Positions 50,064 through 59,713 of a stretch of 64,000 nt of DNA are shown piece by piece (the stretch's first letter is position 1; each line of letters starts with the position of its first letter). The translations under genes were made by a program, and so were the position numbers. Under the pieces are notes generated by a model. It saw only the letters and a list, made by a program, of their open reading frames with translations. It was not told where the DNA came from and ran no database searches. This DNA is from Spirosoma telluris (GTDB taxonomy: Bacteria > Bacteroidota > Bacteroidia > Cytophagales > Spirosomataceae), in contig QLII01000001.1 in assembly GCA_003259005.1 (NCBI GenBank), positions 1,860,001 to 1,924,000 of the forward strand, read 5' to 3'.

Positions 50064-52727
50064 ATGAAACCGCACTATCGTCACCCACCGCGCTGGGCCA
50101 CCTGGCTCCTGGCGACCTTCGGTCATCCGGATACCGCCGAAGAGGTACAGGGCGACCTACTGGAACTCTATGACTATTGGGTGGAAACGGTGGGTGAGCG
50201 AAAAGCGCGCTGGCGATATGGCCTGAATGCGTTGAAACTATTACGGCCACTGGCTAAACCAAAATCTTCGTTGGTATCTCCTTCACTTTTTTTCCTCGAT
50301 TCTGCTATGATACGAAACTATCTTATTGTTGGATGGCGCACACTCTGGCGACACAAAACGCAGACATTCATCAATGTGCTGGGCTTATCCATTGCCTTTG
50401 CGGCTGGTACATTACTGTTCTTGACCGCATTTATTGAGTTATCCTACGACCGCTTTAACGCGGATGCAGATCGAATATTCCGCCCTTATTTTTTTCAAAA
50501 TCGGAGTGAAGGCATTCGAAAAAATGTTGGCATGGCTTATCCGATGGTTCCGACCTTAAAGAAAACGTTTCCAGAAATTGAACAGGCAACCCGATATGCA
50601 GAAACATCGGGAACAGTACAATATCGGGGTAAAGAGTACCATAAGGATGTCCGAACAGCAGATCCCGACATGTTAACTCTATTTTCGCTGCCCATGCTGC
50701 AGGGAGACGCTAAACAGGCCCTGAATAACCTGAGCGATATTGTCATTAGTGAAGATATGGCCAGAGATATTTTCGGAAAAGAAAATCCTATCGGCAAAAC
50801 AGTGCTGGTTAAGGATTTTGGCGAACCAAAGCAATTTAGTGTAACGGGTGTTATTGCGAATCCAGTCCCGACTTCATCCATTACCTACGATGCGTTTATA
50901 CGTACCGAGAATCGTCCAAATTATGCAGAAGATAAAGACAATTGGTCTAATGGTAATCACCTGGTCTATGTGAAACTGCGCCCGGATGTTGACCGGGCAA
51001 CCATGGAACAGCGCTTAAAACCATTTATCCAGACCTATTTTCAGGAAACGATCCGTGATCTTTCGAAAAATGGAGCACTGGCGAAACAGAAGAACGATGC
51101 GTTTAGTCTCCGCTTACAACCATTGCTGGATGTACACTTCAATACTGAACTCACCGAAGGCATAAGCCCCGCAAAAGTGTATACCTACACGCTGCTGACC
51201 ATAGGTCTTTTAATTGTGCTGATTGCCAGCATCAACTTCATCAACCTGGCATTGGCCCGCTCATTTACGCGTATGCGGGAAGTTGGTGTACGAAAATCAC
51301 TAGGCGCATTGCGCATACAATTGTTCTCTCAACTGTGGAGCGAATCGCTGCTGACCTGTTTCATTGCTTTATTGATTGGGCTAGGTTTGGCGGTCTGGCT
51401 CCTCCCCGATTTCAACACGCTATTTAACACCCAATTGACACTGGATTACTTAAAGAACCCGATCAGTTGGGGCATTATTTTGGCCGGTTTCGGATTGATC
51501 GCATTCATATCGGGTGGGTACCCAGCCTGGGTTATGGCTCGTCTATCGACGGTTAAGGTTCTGCGGGGGCAACTCAAAACGGGCAAACCCGGTTCGTTAC
51601 GAAATAGCCTGATCATCCTACAATTCATCATCGCCTGTGTGCTCATTACCAGCACCTTCGTTGTTCTTCGCCAAATTCATTATTTGCGCGACCAGCCTTT
51701 GGGATTCAATGAAGATCAGGTAATCAGTATTCCCGTAGATCAGGACCTGAATGGTTCTCGTTCGCTGGAGCTATTACGAAACCGGCTAGCCACTAATCCG
51801 AATATAGTATCCATCAGCGGTACGGCAATTAATGTTGGGAGTGGTCTCGATGGCGGATATGGCAAAAGTACAATGGGGTTCATGCACAAAGGCAAAGAGG
51901 TGACTACCAACTGGGTGCGAATTGATTACGATTACCTGAAAACGCTGGGTATCAAGCTACTGGCGGGTCGGGAATTTAATCCTTCCTACGCTACTGATTC
52001 CATCTCCAACGTCATTGTCACTACCAGTATGGCTCAAAAACTCGGTGTTAAAAATCCGGTAGGTTCATTCTTTCAGGCGGGTGCTGAAAATACCACGTAC
52101 CAGATCGTAGGACTCATTCCTGACTTTCATCTATACGACCTCCGAAATAAGCTGGAAGCTGTTACGCTATACATGAAAAAGAATGATCAAATCAGGTACA
52201 TACTGGTACGAGTGACTCCACAGGGTATGGTATCGGCTATGGAGGTGCTTAAACATGAGTGGCCGAAAATCGCCCCAAAGACAGAATTCCTGGGCTCATT
52301 CTTAAACGAAAATACGGATCGCTGGTATCGCAAGGAGGAACAGTTGTCGAAAATGTATGGCATTGCAGCCGGTATTGCGATTGCCTTATCCTGCCTGGGG
52401 TTATTTGCCATTGTACTTCTGTCGACTGAGCAGCGCATCAAAGAAATTGGTATTCGCAAAGTACTGGGCGCATCGGTGATGAGTGTTGTGACCCTGATCT
52501 CAAAAGACTTCCTCAAACTGCTACTTATTTCGATTTTAATTGCGTCGCCGATTGCCTGGTACGCTATGAGTCAGTGGTTACGGGGATTCGCTTACCGCAT
52601 TGATATTGAGTGGTGGGTACTCGCTGGATCAGGTTTGTTAGCTATCGTGATTGCGCTGCTAACGGTCAGCCTCCAAAGTATAAAAGCAGCCATGGTAAAT
52701 CCAGTGAAATCATTACGATCTGAATAG
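50064..52727 (+). CDS. Orphan MacB/FtsX permease, module D (intact)
   Basis: 887 aa. The prefix is TAEEVQGDLLELYDYWVETV and ends LLRPLAKPKSS. The core is distinct from its neighbours: MIRNYLIVGWRTLWRHKTQT, TM1 with LSIAFAAGTLLFLTAFIELS, block 1 with LALARSFTRMREVGVRKSLG, and TM5 with SLIILQFIIACVLITSTFVV. The last block has LSTEQRIKEIGIRKVLGASV. It ends NPVKSLRSE. The spacer before it is only 28 bp and is the one inter-permease gap in the array without a visible palindrome. Confidence 0.92.
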   Translation: MKPHYRHPPRWATWLLATFGHPDTAEEVQGDLLELYDYWVETVGERKARWRYGLNALKLLRPLAKPKSSLVSPSLFFLDSAMIRNYLIVGWRTLWRHKTQTFINVLGLSIAFAAGTLLFLTAFIELSYDRFNADADRIFRPYFFQNRSEGIRKNVGMAYPMVPTLKKTFPEIEQATRYAETSGTVQYRGKEYHKDVRTADPDMLTLFSLPMLQGDAKQALNNLSDIVISEDMARDIFGKENPIGKTVLVKDFGEPKQFSVTGVIANPVPTSSITYDAFIRTENRPNYAEDKDNWSNGNHLVYVKLRPDVDRATMEQRLKPFIQTYFQETIRDLSKNGALAKQKNDAFSLRLQPLLDVHFNTELTEGISPAKVYTYTLLTIGLLIVLIASINFINLALARSFTRMREVGVRKSLGALRIQLFSQLWSESLLTCFIALLIGLGLAVWLLPDFNTLFNTQLTLDYLKNPISWGIILAGFGLIAFISGGYPAWVMARLSTVKVLRGQLKTGKPGSLRNSLIILQFIIACVLITSTFVVLRQIHYLRDQPLGFNEDQVISIPVDQDLNGSRSLELLRNRLATNPNIVSISGTAINVGSGLDGGYGKSTMGFMHKGKEVTTNWVRIDYDYLKTLGIKLLAGREFNPSYATDSISNVIVTTSMAQKLGVKNPVGSFFQAGAENTTYQIVGLIPDFHLYDLRNKLEAVTLYMKKNDQIRYILVRVTPQGMVSAMEVLKHEWPKIAPKTEFLGSFLNENTDRWYRKEEQLSKMYGIAAGIAIALSCLGLFAIVLLSTEQRIKEIGIRKVLGASVMSVVTLISKDFLKLLLISILIASPIAWYAMSQWLRGFAYRIDIEWWVLAGSGLLAIVIALLTVSLQSIKAAMVNPVKSLRSE

Positions 52728-52812
52728 CGCGGTGCGGGGAGCAAGGAGCAGGGCACAAACCGAGCAGTGCTCCACACCTTGCTCCGTGCCCCCTGCCCCA
52801 CGCAAAAAAATC
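52728..52812. repeat. GC-rich palindromic spacer
   Basis: GGGGAGCAAGGAGCAGGGCAC on the left pairs imperfectly with GTGCTCC, CACCTTGCTCC and GTGCCCCCTGCCCC on the right. It fills the gap up to the ATG at 52813. Confidence 0.5.
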
Positions 52813-55462
52813 ATGAAACCAAACCACCATCCCCCACCGCGCTGGGCCACCTGGCTCCTGGCGACCTTCGGTCATCCGGATACCGCCGAAGAGGTACAGG
52901 GCGACCTACTGGAACTCTACGACTATTGGGTAGAAACGGTAGGCGAGCAAAAAGCCAATTGGCGGTACGGCCTAAATGTACTAAAACTATTACGGCCTCT
53001 GGCCAAATCGAAACGATCTGTAGAGTACCCAACCCCTTTCTTATTGAGTCCTGCTATGATACGCAACTATGTAAAAATCGCCTTTCGAAACCTCTCCAAA
53101 AGCAAGGGATATTCCTTCATCAATATCACCGGTCTGGCCGTTGGCATGGCCTGTACAGTGTTGATATTTTTAGCCGTCAGGCACGAGACCAGCTACGACA
53201 AGTACCACACAAACGGGAGTCGGGTTTATCGGGTTGAGGGAGAAAACATCAAAGAAATGCACAGCTATCCGGGTACGTATACCGGCATGACCAACGCCTT
53301 GCATACCGACCTGCCCGAAGCGGAGTTAGTCGTTCCTTTACTACAGATTGGGGCAGTACGTTCGCCGTTCCCAACTCCGATAAACGGTTCAAAGAACAAT
53401 ACGTTTTTGCTGGCAACGAGTTATTTCATTTACTTGATTATCAATGGATAACCGGTGATCCCCGTACCGCGCTGTCGCAACCGAATACGGTTGTCCTGAC
53501 GCGTGCTTATGCCGAAAAGTATTTTGGCACCACCGATGTACTCAGCAAAACGATACAGCTCGATAACAAGCAGGACTTGGTGGTAGCCGGTGTACTGGAA
53601 GACCACCCGACAATAACTAGTTTTCCATTCGATCTGCTGGTTTCTTTCCCCACGATCAAAAACGTCCACCCGGATACTGATTTGAATAAGTGGAATGGCT
53701 GGAATGACAATTTTCAGGTATTTGTGTTGTTAAAAGAGGGCATTAATCCCGCTCAATTAACCAGGCGTTTTCAGCATATAGTCGCCAAATACATGGGTAA
53801 GGAAGCCCTTGCCGACAAACGCTTTTTCCTGGGCCCGTTGTCCGAAATTCATTACAGCAGCAACTTAGGAGGGCGGTCGGCCAATCTACCTTTACTGCGA
53901 ACGCTGTCGTTCATTGGTTTACTGGTGCTGCTGATTGCCTGTTTCAACTTCATCAATTTAAGCACCGCTCAGGCCTTCAAACGGGCCAAAGAGGTGGGCA
54001 TTCGGAAAGCGGTTGGCAGTAATCGCGGGTCGCTGATCTATCAGTTCCTGACAGAGGCTGGTCTGATTACGTTTCTCGCCGTTCTGGTAGCCATCCTCCT
54101 AGCCTGGATTACGCTACCGACGATGGCCAATACGCTGGCAGTCCCCCTGAAAGCTCAAGATTTATTTACGTGGCAAACCGCTCTCTTCGCCCTCGCCTTG
54201 GCAGGCCTCACAACTTTACTGGCGGGTGTTTATCCAGCGTTCAGACTATCGGGCATGGCCCCCATCTGGGCCTTAAAAAACAATACGTTAGCGCAGGGGA
54301 AACAATGGTTTACCTTGCGACAGGGATTAGTGGTAGTTCAGTTTACGGTTTCGTTGATTCTCATTAGCAGCGCGTTATTGATCAATCAGCAACTTACCTT
54401 TTTCCGCAATGCAGACTTGGGGTTCAATAAATCAGCCATCATTACGGTTGGGTTACCGGACAATAAACCAGAGAAATTGCAGGCGCTACGCAATCAACTG
54501 ATCGAATCGCCACAGATCAAGGACGTGAGTTTCTCCTTCAACAGCGCATCGTCAGAAAGCAACTGGATGCAGGCCATGGAATACGGGAAGGTGCCAAAGC
54601 CAAGTGGCTTCAGATCAAAACCCAGATGAAAATGGGCGATTCGCACTACCTCGATACCTATGGCATTCAGTTGTTGGCGGGAGAGAAACTCAAGGATACG
54701 GATACGTCTTCAGCCTCCTTTAAGGTCATCGCCAATGAGGTCTTTATCAATCGAATGGGCATTAGCCGTCCCCAGGATGCCATTGGGCAGCGCGTGTTTT
54801 ACGGCAATGGCCAGGAGTTTGCAACCATTATTGGGGTGGCTAAAAACTTTAATGTCAACTCGCTGCATCAGAAAATTGACCCGACCGTGATTCAGGTCGT
54901 ACCGAATAATTTTTATCAGGCCGGCATCAAATTGCAAAGCGAAAATCCCACGACCGAGACCGTACAGGCAGCGTTAGCCCGAATCGAAAAAGCCTGGACA
55001 GCCACCTTCCCGAATCAGCTATTTGAGTACAGCTTTCTGGACGACTCGCTGGCACAAGCTTACCAGTCTGAAATCCGAACGGCACAACTTATTGAAGTCT
55101 CAACGTTTTTAGCGGTTTTAATTGCCTGCCTCGGCTTATTTGGGCTGGCCACGTTTACAGCTGAACAGCGCACCAAGGAAATTGGCGTGCGGAAAGTACT
55201 GGGTGCCTCAGTTGGCAGCATTATCACCCTACTTTCCAAAGACTTCCTGAAACTGGTAGGGGTTGCCATTGTGATTGCCTCCCCTATTGCCTGGTACGCC
55301 ATGAGTCAGTGGCTCCAGAATTTCGAGTTCAAAGTTGAAATCAAGTGGTGGGTATTTGCAATAACAGGCCTGTTGATGGCGATTATCGCGTTGCTAACGG
55401 TCAGTTTTCAAAGCATCAAAGCCGCCCTGGTTAATCCGGTAAAGAGTTTACGAAGCGAGTAA
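52813..55462 (+). CDS. Orphan MacB/FtsX permease, last gene of module D (frameshifted twice)
   Basis: The repaired length is 883 aa from MKPNHHPPPRWATWLLATFG. Single bases are missing near 53370-53374 (first periplasmic domain; repaired text runs KRFKEQYVFAGNELFHLLDY) and at 54585-54587 (GGG, second domain). The first 70 residues are almost the same as in the gene at 50064, while the cores differ: MIRNYVKIAFRNLSKSKGYS and block 1 NLSTAQAFKRAKEVGIRKAV. This again shows a prefix conserved across unlike cores. It ends NPVKSLRSE and is the last permease of the array. Confidence 0.87.
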
Positions 55463-55540
55463 GCACATTTGTCTAACCGCCAACAATTAGACGTCAGTAT
55501 GTGTTATCAGTCCGTTAAATAGATATTTATCGTAACAAAC

Positions 55541-55999
55541 ATGACTAGTAACGACAAAGCGATGACTGAGGTACGGGATAAATTGGACCTCACTGAATTG
55601 GTGAACCGCCTGTTCATGTACACCGATGACCGAAACTGGCAAGGGTTAATCAACGAGATTTTCACGACCGATGTTTACCTCGACATGGAATCAAATGGAG
55701 GGGCACCTCCAGGTATGGTAACGGCTCAGGCGATAACGGATGGCTGGCATCAGGGCTTTCAGGGCGTCGACGCCATTCACCACCAGGGTGGCCATTACCT
55801 TATTACGGTCAATGGTGATCAGGCCGATGTGTATGGATACGCCGTGGCTACTCATTACCGGACGGCGGCTATTCATGGCAAAACCCGAACCTTTGTTGGG
55901 AGCTATGACATTAAAGCCGAACGAACGGGCAACGGCTGGCGGATAAATCACTTGAAATACAACCTCAAATACGCCGACGGAAATGCGTCTCTTCAATAA
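55541..55999 (+). CDS. SnoaL-like (NTF2-like) cytoplasmic protein
   Basis: 152 aa with no signal peptide. The helix LDLTELVNRLFMYTDDRNWQ, then IFTTDVYLDMESNGG, TDGWHQGFQGVDAIHHQGGH and the C-terminal strands YGYAVATHYR and GNGWRINHLKYNLKY match the SnoaL_4 type of NTF2-like fold. Such proteins are polyketide cyclase-like or steroid isomerase-like, or simply binding proteins; the conserved D and H could be catalytic, but nothing ties it to a pathway here. It lies 78 bp after the permease array and is not related to the secreted NTF2-like protein at 3233. Confidence 0.85.
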   Translation: MTSNDKAMTEVRDKLDLTELVNRLFMYTDDRNWQGLINEIFTTDVYLDMESNGGAPPGMVTAQAITDGWHQGFQGVDAIHHQGGHYLITVNGDQADVYGYAVATHYRTAAIHGKTRTFVGSYDIKAERTGNGWRINHLKYNLKYADGNASLQ

Positions 56000-56107
56000 A
56001 CCCCCGTTCGTGAGATGGCAGTAAGCTCAAGAATTAGCTACCCATAGCTGTTTGTAGGCAAACTTTTTATCAGCAATTTGCAGCCTTCTCTGCTATATCG
56101 ACTGTCT

Positions 56108-57347
56108 ATGAAAACGATTGCCCTGTTTTTGCTGCCTCTCCTACTAGGGTTTCTGTATCCGACCAATCGCCCTGATTTAGTCCATACTGCCTTTGTTAGT
56201 ACTCCTCGTAAGGCAGCTAGAATTGCAACAGGTGCTGACCAGGTTTCTGCCTACCTCCCCTATCTGAAAGGGAAACGGATTGGGATGGTCGTTAACCAAA
56301 CATCCATCATTGGTAGCAAACCCAGTGTCGACAGTCTGGTTAGTCTGGGTGTCAATATTGTCAGCATTTTTGGGCCTGAGCACGGATTTCGGGGAACGCC
56401 AGCAATGGCGCTAAGGTTGACGATGCCGTAGATGAGAAAACCGGCATTCCGGTTGTTTCCCTCTACGGGAAGAACAGAAAACCAACGAAAGAACAATTAG
56501 CGAATATCGACCTGATGATTTTCGATATTCAGGACGTGGGTTGCCGTTTTTACACATATATCAATACGCTCAACCATGTGATGGAAGCCTGCGCCGAAAA
56601 CAATAAAGAACTGATGATTCTGGACAGGCCTAATCCGAATGGCTTTATCGTGGATGGCCCAATTCTGGAAAAACACCTGTATTCAGGTATTGGGATGCAC
56701 CCGATTCCAATTACGCACGGCTGTACCATTGCTGAGTTTGCCCAGATGATCAATGGCGAAGGCTGGGTGGAGTGTCTAAAACGAATCCGTGCAAGCTAAA
56801 GATTATTAAGCTGGCCAACTATACGCACGATACGCCTTATACATTACCCGTGATGCCCTCCCCTAACCTCAACACGCAGCAATCCATCATGCTCTATCCC
56901 AGCACTTGCTGGTTCGAAGGAACGATCATCAGCCAGGGTCGGGGTACCTACATGCCCTTCACCGTTTTAGGAGCCCCAGCGCTGAAAGGTATCTATTCAT
57001 TTTCGTTTAAACCGGTTAGCCTTAAAGGTATGAGCGAAACGCCATTGCATCAGGATACGGACTGCTATGGCCTAGATCTCCGAAACTATGATACCAATGT
57101 ATTCCGCAAAACGCGGCAACTCAATTTGCAATGGCTGATGGAGTTATACAAAGCCTACCCCGAGAAAGCCCGGTTTTTCGATACGAGTTACAGTAAACAG
57201 ATTGGCAATTTCAACTTCCGAAGTGGAAATGAAGCCCTACAAAAACAAATCATTGCGGGCGTCTCTGAAAAGGAAATCCGCAAAAGCTGGGAGCCGGGCT
57301 TATCAGCTTACAAGCAGATGCGGAAGAAGTATTTGATTTATCCCTAA
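56108..57347 (+). CDS. NamZ-type (DUF1343) exported exo-beta-N-acetylmuramidase-like protein (frameshifted twice)
   Basis: The repaired length is 413 aa. A signal peptide (MKTIALFLLPLLLGFLY) starts at 56108. Family marks are GADQVSAYLPYLKGKRIGMV, VNQTSIIG, FGPEHGFRG, LMIFDIQDVGCRFYTYI, LDRPNPNG and LKGMSETPLH. DUF1343 proteins of Bacteroidetes include NamZ, which releases terminal N-acetylmuramic acid from peptidoglycan fragments; the same activity is likely but inferred here. One A is missing at 56395-56396 and one base, probably a G, within 56765-56770. As two losses also break this unrelated gene, they look like the sequencing problem affecting the permeases. Confidence 0.85.
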
Positions 57348-57350
57348 TGG

Positions 57351-57422
57351 CTGGGCCAGGCTCCGGCTTGGCCTTTGAGTCTCAGCATATAACCCAACGG
57401 GCCAAGCTGGAGCTTAGCCCAG
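57351..57422. repeat. 23-bp imperfect inverted repeat after the NamZ-like gene
   Basis: Arms 57351-57373 and 57400-57422 pair with three mismatches, all able to form G-U pairs. It begins 3 bp after the stop, so it could be a terminator for the + gene. Confidence 0.6.
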
Positions 57423-57447
57423 ACAAAACTAGCCCGACTAAAACATT

Positions 57448-57523
57448 TTTAACCACAGAGCGGTGCGCCGTTGCGACACAGAGTAGTTTGAGACAATAAA
57501 TCTCTGTGTTCTCTGTGGTTAAA
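57448..57523. repeat. Palindromic repeat TTTAACCACAGAG...CTCTGTGGTTAAA
   Basis: The outer 13-bp arms (57448-57460 and 57511-57523) are perfect complements, and the inner arms ACACAGAG (57476-57483) and CTCTGTGT (57502-57509) form a second stem. It lies between convergent genes, 10 bp from the stop of the minus-strand lipoprotein gene. Elements of this sequence type are dispersed in many bacterial genomes. Confidence 0.75.
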
Positions 57524-57533
57524 CCTATATTAT

Positions 57534-59120
57534 CTACTGGATTTTAGCCAGCCACAGCGAGGCATTGATGTGCAAAGCAGGGTGCGATGTATAACCCGAT
57601 GGCGCATCGCCCGACCAACCATTGAACAGGTTGTCATTTGTATCGCCCGTTCCATCGTCGGCAGGTGAGCTATCACCAATAAAGACGATGCGACCGGTTC
57701 CATAGGTTGACAGTAAGGCCATTACGCCTGTTGTTCCATTTAAGGTACTACTCATGCGCCAGAACAAACCCTGCACGTTTGCATTGTTTGCTGGGTACAG
57801 TGTAGCCGTTGATCCGTTGTAAAACGCTAATTTAGAAGCAGTCCCGGCCAAACCACCCAGCACTTTCTGCGCGTTCGTGTTAGTTCCGGTATACACTTTG
57901 GTCGTTGGCTGCTCGCTGATGTCAACATAATCAATGTTAAAACCAAACGGCTTATTGTTATTAATGCCATTGTTAGACATCAGGTCGTTCCAGACGCGGG
58001 GTGAGTCATACCCATCGCCGTCCCGGTCTGAGGGTTATAGCCATTCGCATCGGTTCCGGCAGTTGTAGCAGCAGTATGGTCAGCAATCATCATCAACCCG
58101 CCCCCATTGGAAACAAAGTTCATGATCGCGGTTTTTTCGGCAGCCGTAAACAACCGGTTTGGCTCCACAACAATATACACATCGTAATTGCTCAAATCCT
58201 GCACATTCGATGTATTGCCATAGGTGACAATCGAACCACTTGGGAGCGTTTCGACCAGATTACCCCGCTGAACCAGATTAACAGCCCATGCTGAAATAGC
58301 GCCTTTCCAGTAGGTTTCAGGAGTTGTCGATGTAATACCCGTATAGGAAGGCGTTGGTGTCCGTTGCGCTTTCGTTTCTACAGTTGTCCCGCCCGTATAC
58401 ATAGCAACACTTTCGGTTCCATCGGCGTCGATTTGCCAATCGGCACTACCCGCGTTTTCCAGTTTACTGGCATCAAACAAAAACTTTTTACCCGTCGGCG
58501 CACCTCCACCCGAATTATCATTAATGGTAATATCGTCGATGTTGATCCGGTTCGCTGCGCCAGTTGCTTTCCGAATCTCCAGCCGAACCGTTCCCGTTAC
58601 ATTCAGGGTAAATGTTTGCGTTTGCAGCGTAGTGGTTGTGCTAACATTTGAGCCTGATTGTGTCCAGGTACTACCACTATTAACTGAGTACCACAACCCC
58701 ATTGGCTCGATGCGTCACCGGTATAAGTTGCATGCTTTACCGTAACGGTGCTAATGCCGGTGGTTACATTAAACAGCATTGTAATTTTGCCTGTATTGCG
58801 GATTCGTGCCGACCAGGAGCCCGCTTTTAGATCGCCCGCTAAATTGCCAACCAGCGCGTCATATAGATTCCAGGAGCCAGAAGGAAGCGTCACATTATCG
58901 CCACTGGACGAGCCCGTTGGTGAAACGTCATAGGCTGTTTTAGGACTGGTTGAGCCAACTTCAAAGCCTTCGGATAGCGATACCGCTATCGGGCTGCCCC
59001 CAATGACACACTATCGTTTACGCTCGGTGCCAATTCATTGAGCGAATGACAGCCGACTAATAGTGAGCCCGCAACCACAGAGGCTACGTAGAAACTTTTT
59101 AACTTATTGAATTTGAGCAT
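57534..59120 (-). CDS. Large surface lipoprotein with beta-sandwich and amidotransferase-like domain (frameshifted three times)
   Basis: The repaired length is 529 aa. The start at 59120 (MLKFNKLKSFY) gives a lipoprotein signal peptide with lipobox LVGC and lipidated C24. About residues 45-200 form a beta-rich domain ending NRINIDDITIND, like the N-terminal domains of secreted nucleases in Bacteroidetes. The C-terminal half has DVYIVVEPNRLFTAAEKTAI, SNGGGLMMIADH and GRIVFIGDSSP, which resemble a class I glutamine amidotransferase-like or DUF4350-type fold; this is my reading of the pattern only. Single bases are missing in C/G runs at 58997-59001, 58697-58700 and 57998-58001. No catalytic residues can be assigned. 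Confidence 0.75.
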
Positions 59121-59274
59121 AAACCTAATGTTTATATTATTCGCTAAACATACAAAGGGTTTTTCCTTTATCAGTACCATTCACTAATTGTATCATTATT
59201 TTACTGTTAACTAACTTTCTATATCCTAATTTTCCAAAAATTAACATCTAAAGATTTATAGCAAAAAAATATTA

Positions 59275-59290
59275 ATCGTAATATTGCGAT
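59275..59290. promoter_or_regulatory. ArsR operator, copy 1
   Basis: ATCGTAATATTGCGAT is a near-palindrome. A related sequence (ATCGTAATATTACAAT) precedes arsM at 59682. Placement over the -33 region of the arsR promoter fits autorepression by ArsR with release by arsenite. Confidence 0.7.
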
Positions 59291-59314
59291 AATAAAAAAA
59301 AGCCTGTATATTTG
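59284..59314 (+). promoter_or_regulatory. Bacteroidetes-type promoter of arsR
   Basis: The -33-like TTG (59284-59286), a 20-bp gap and the -7 element TATATTTG (59307-59314) match the TTG-N19-21-TAnnTTTG pattern of the primary sigma factor in this phylum. The arsR ATG is only 4 bp past the -7 element, so the transcript would be leaderless or nearly so. Confidence 0.7.
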
Positions 59315-59318
59315 CAGC

Positions 59319-59651
59319 ATGGGACTGACAAAAACCGAAATCTTTACCACCGAGCAAAACCGTATAGCCGATCTGGCAAAAGCCTTTGCTCACCCCGCTC
59401 GGGTAGCGATTTTACAAATGCTGGCCGCCCGAAAATCTTGTGTTTGCGGGGATATGGTTGATGAGCTGGAACTGGCGCAGGCAACCGTTTCTCAACATCT
59501 GAAGGAATTGAAACGCATTGGTATCATTCAGGGCGAAATCAATCCTCCCCGTGTATGCTATTGTATTAACCCATCTGTGTGGGAAGAAGCCCGTCAAACG
59601 TTTGGTGCTATACTGGATTCATTCGTACCTGTACCCTCTTCCTGCTGCTAG
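59319..59651 (+). CDS. arsR: ArsR family arsenite-responsive repressor
   Basis: 110 aa winged-helix repressor. [20 protein letters not shown] places the metal-binding C41 and C43 at the start of helix alpha-3, the classical As(III) site (CVCGD). The recognition helix is [17 protein letters not shown], and the wing carries C80 and C82 (RVCYCINP), which could add a third thiolate. The C-terminus ends SSCC. It heads the arsenic operon, and its probable operators lie over its own promoter and before arsM. Confidence 0.95.
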   Translation: MGLTKTEIFTTEQNRIADLAKAFAHPARVAILQMLAARKSCVCGDMVDELELAQATVSQHLKELKRIGIIQGEINPPRVCYCINPSVWEEARQTFGAILDSFVPVPSSCC

Positions 59652-59681
59652 CTAATCAGGGGTGTTTTTTTGCGCAAATCA

Positions 59682-59697
59682 ATCGTAATATTACAAT
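59682..59697. promoter_or_regulatory. ArsR operator, copy 2, before arsM
   Basis: ATCGTAATATTACAAT contains the perfect 10-bp palindrome GTAATATTAC and matches the arsR operator at 59275 in 13 of 16 positions. A second ArsR site in the 62-bp arsR-arsM gap could tune read-through or an internal promoter. Confidence 0.6.
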
Positions 59698-59713
59698 ATA
59701 ACAATAAAGAAAA

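Noticed and set aside
32..52516. Many minus-strand open frames opposite the conserved FtsX segments
   Set aside because: They recur at the same place opposite each permease because the + strand sequence is conserved; they have no family similarity, no start context and are shadows.
58971..58990. Near-palindrome GATAGCGATACCGCTATC as an operator
   Set aside because: It lies inside the repaired coding frame of the lipoprotein (SPIAVSLSEG), so a regulatory role is not supported.
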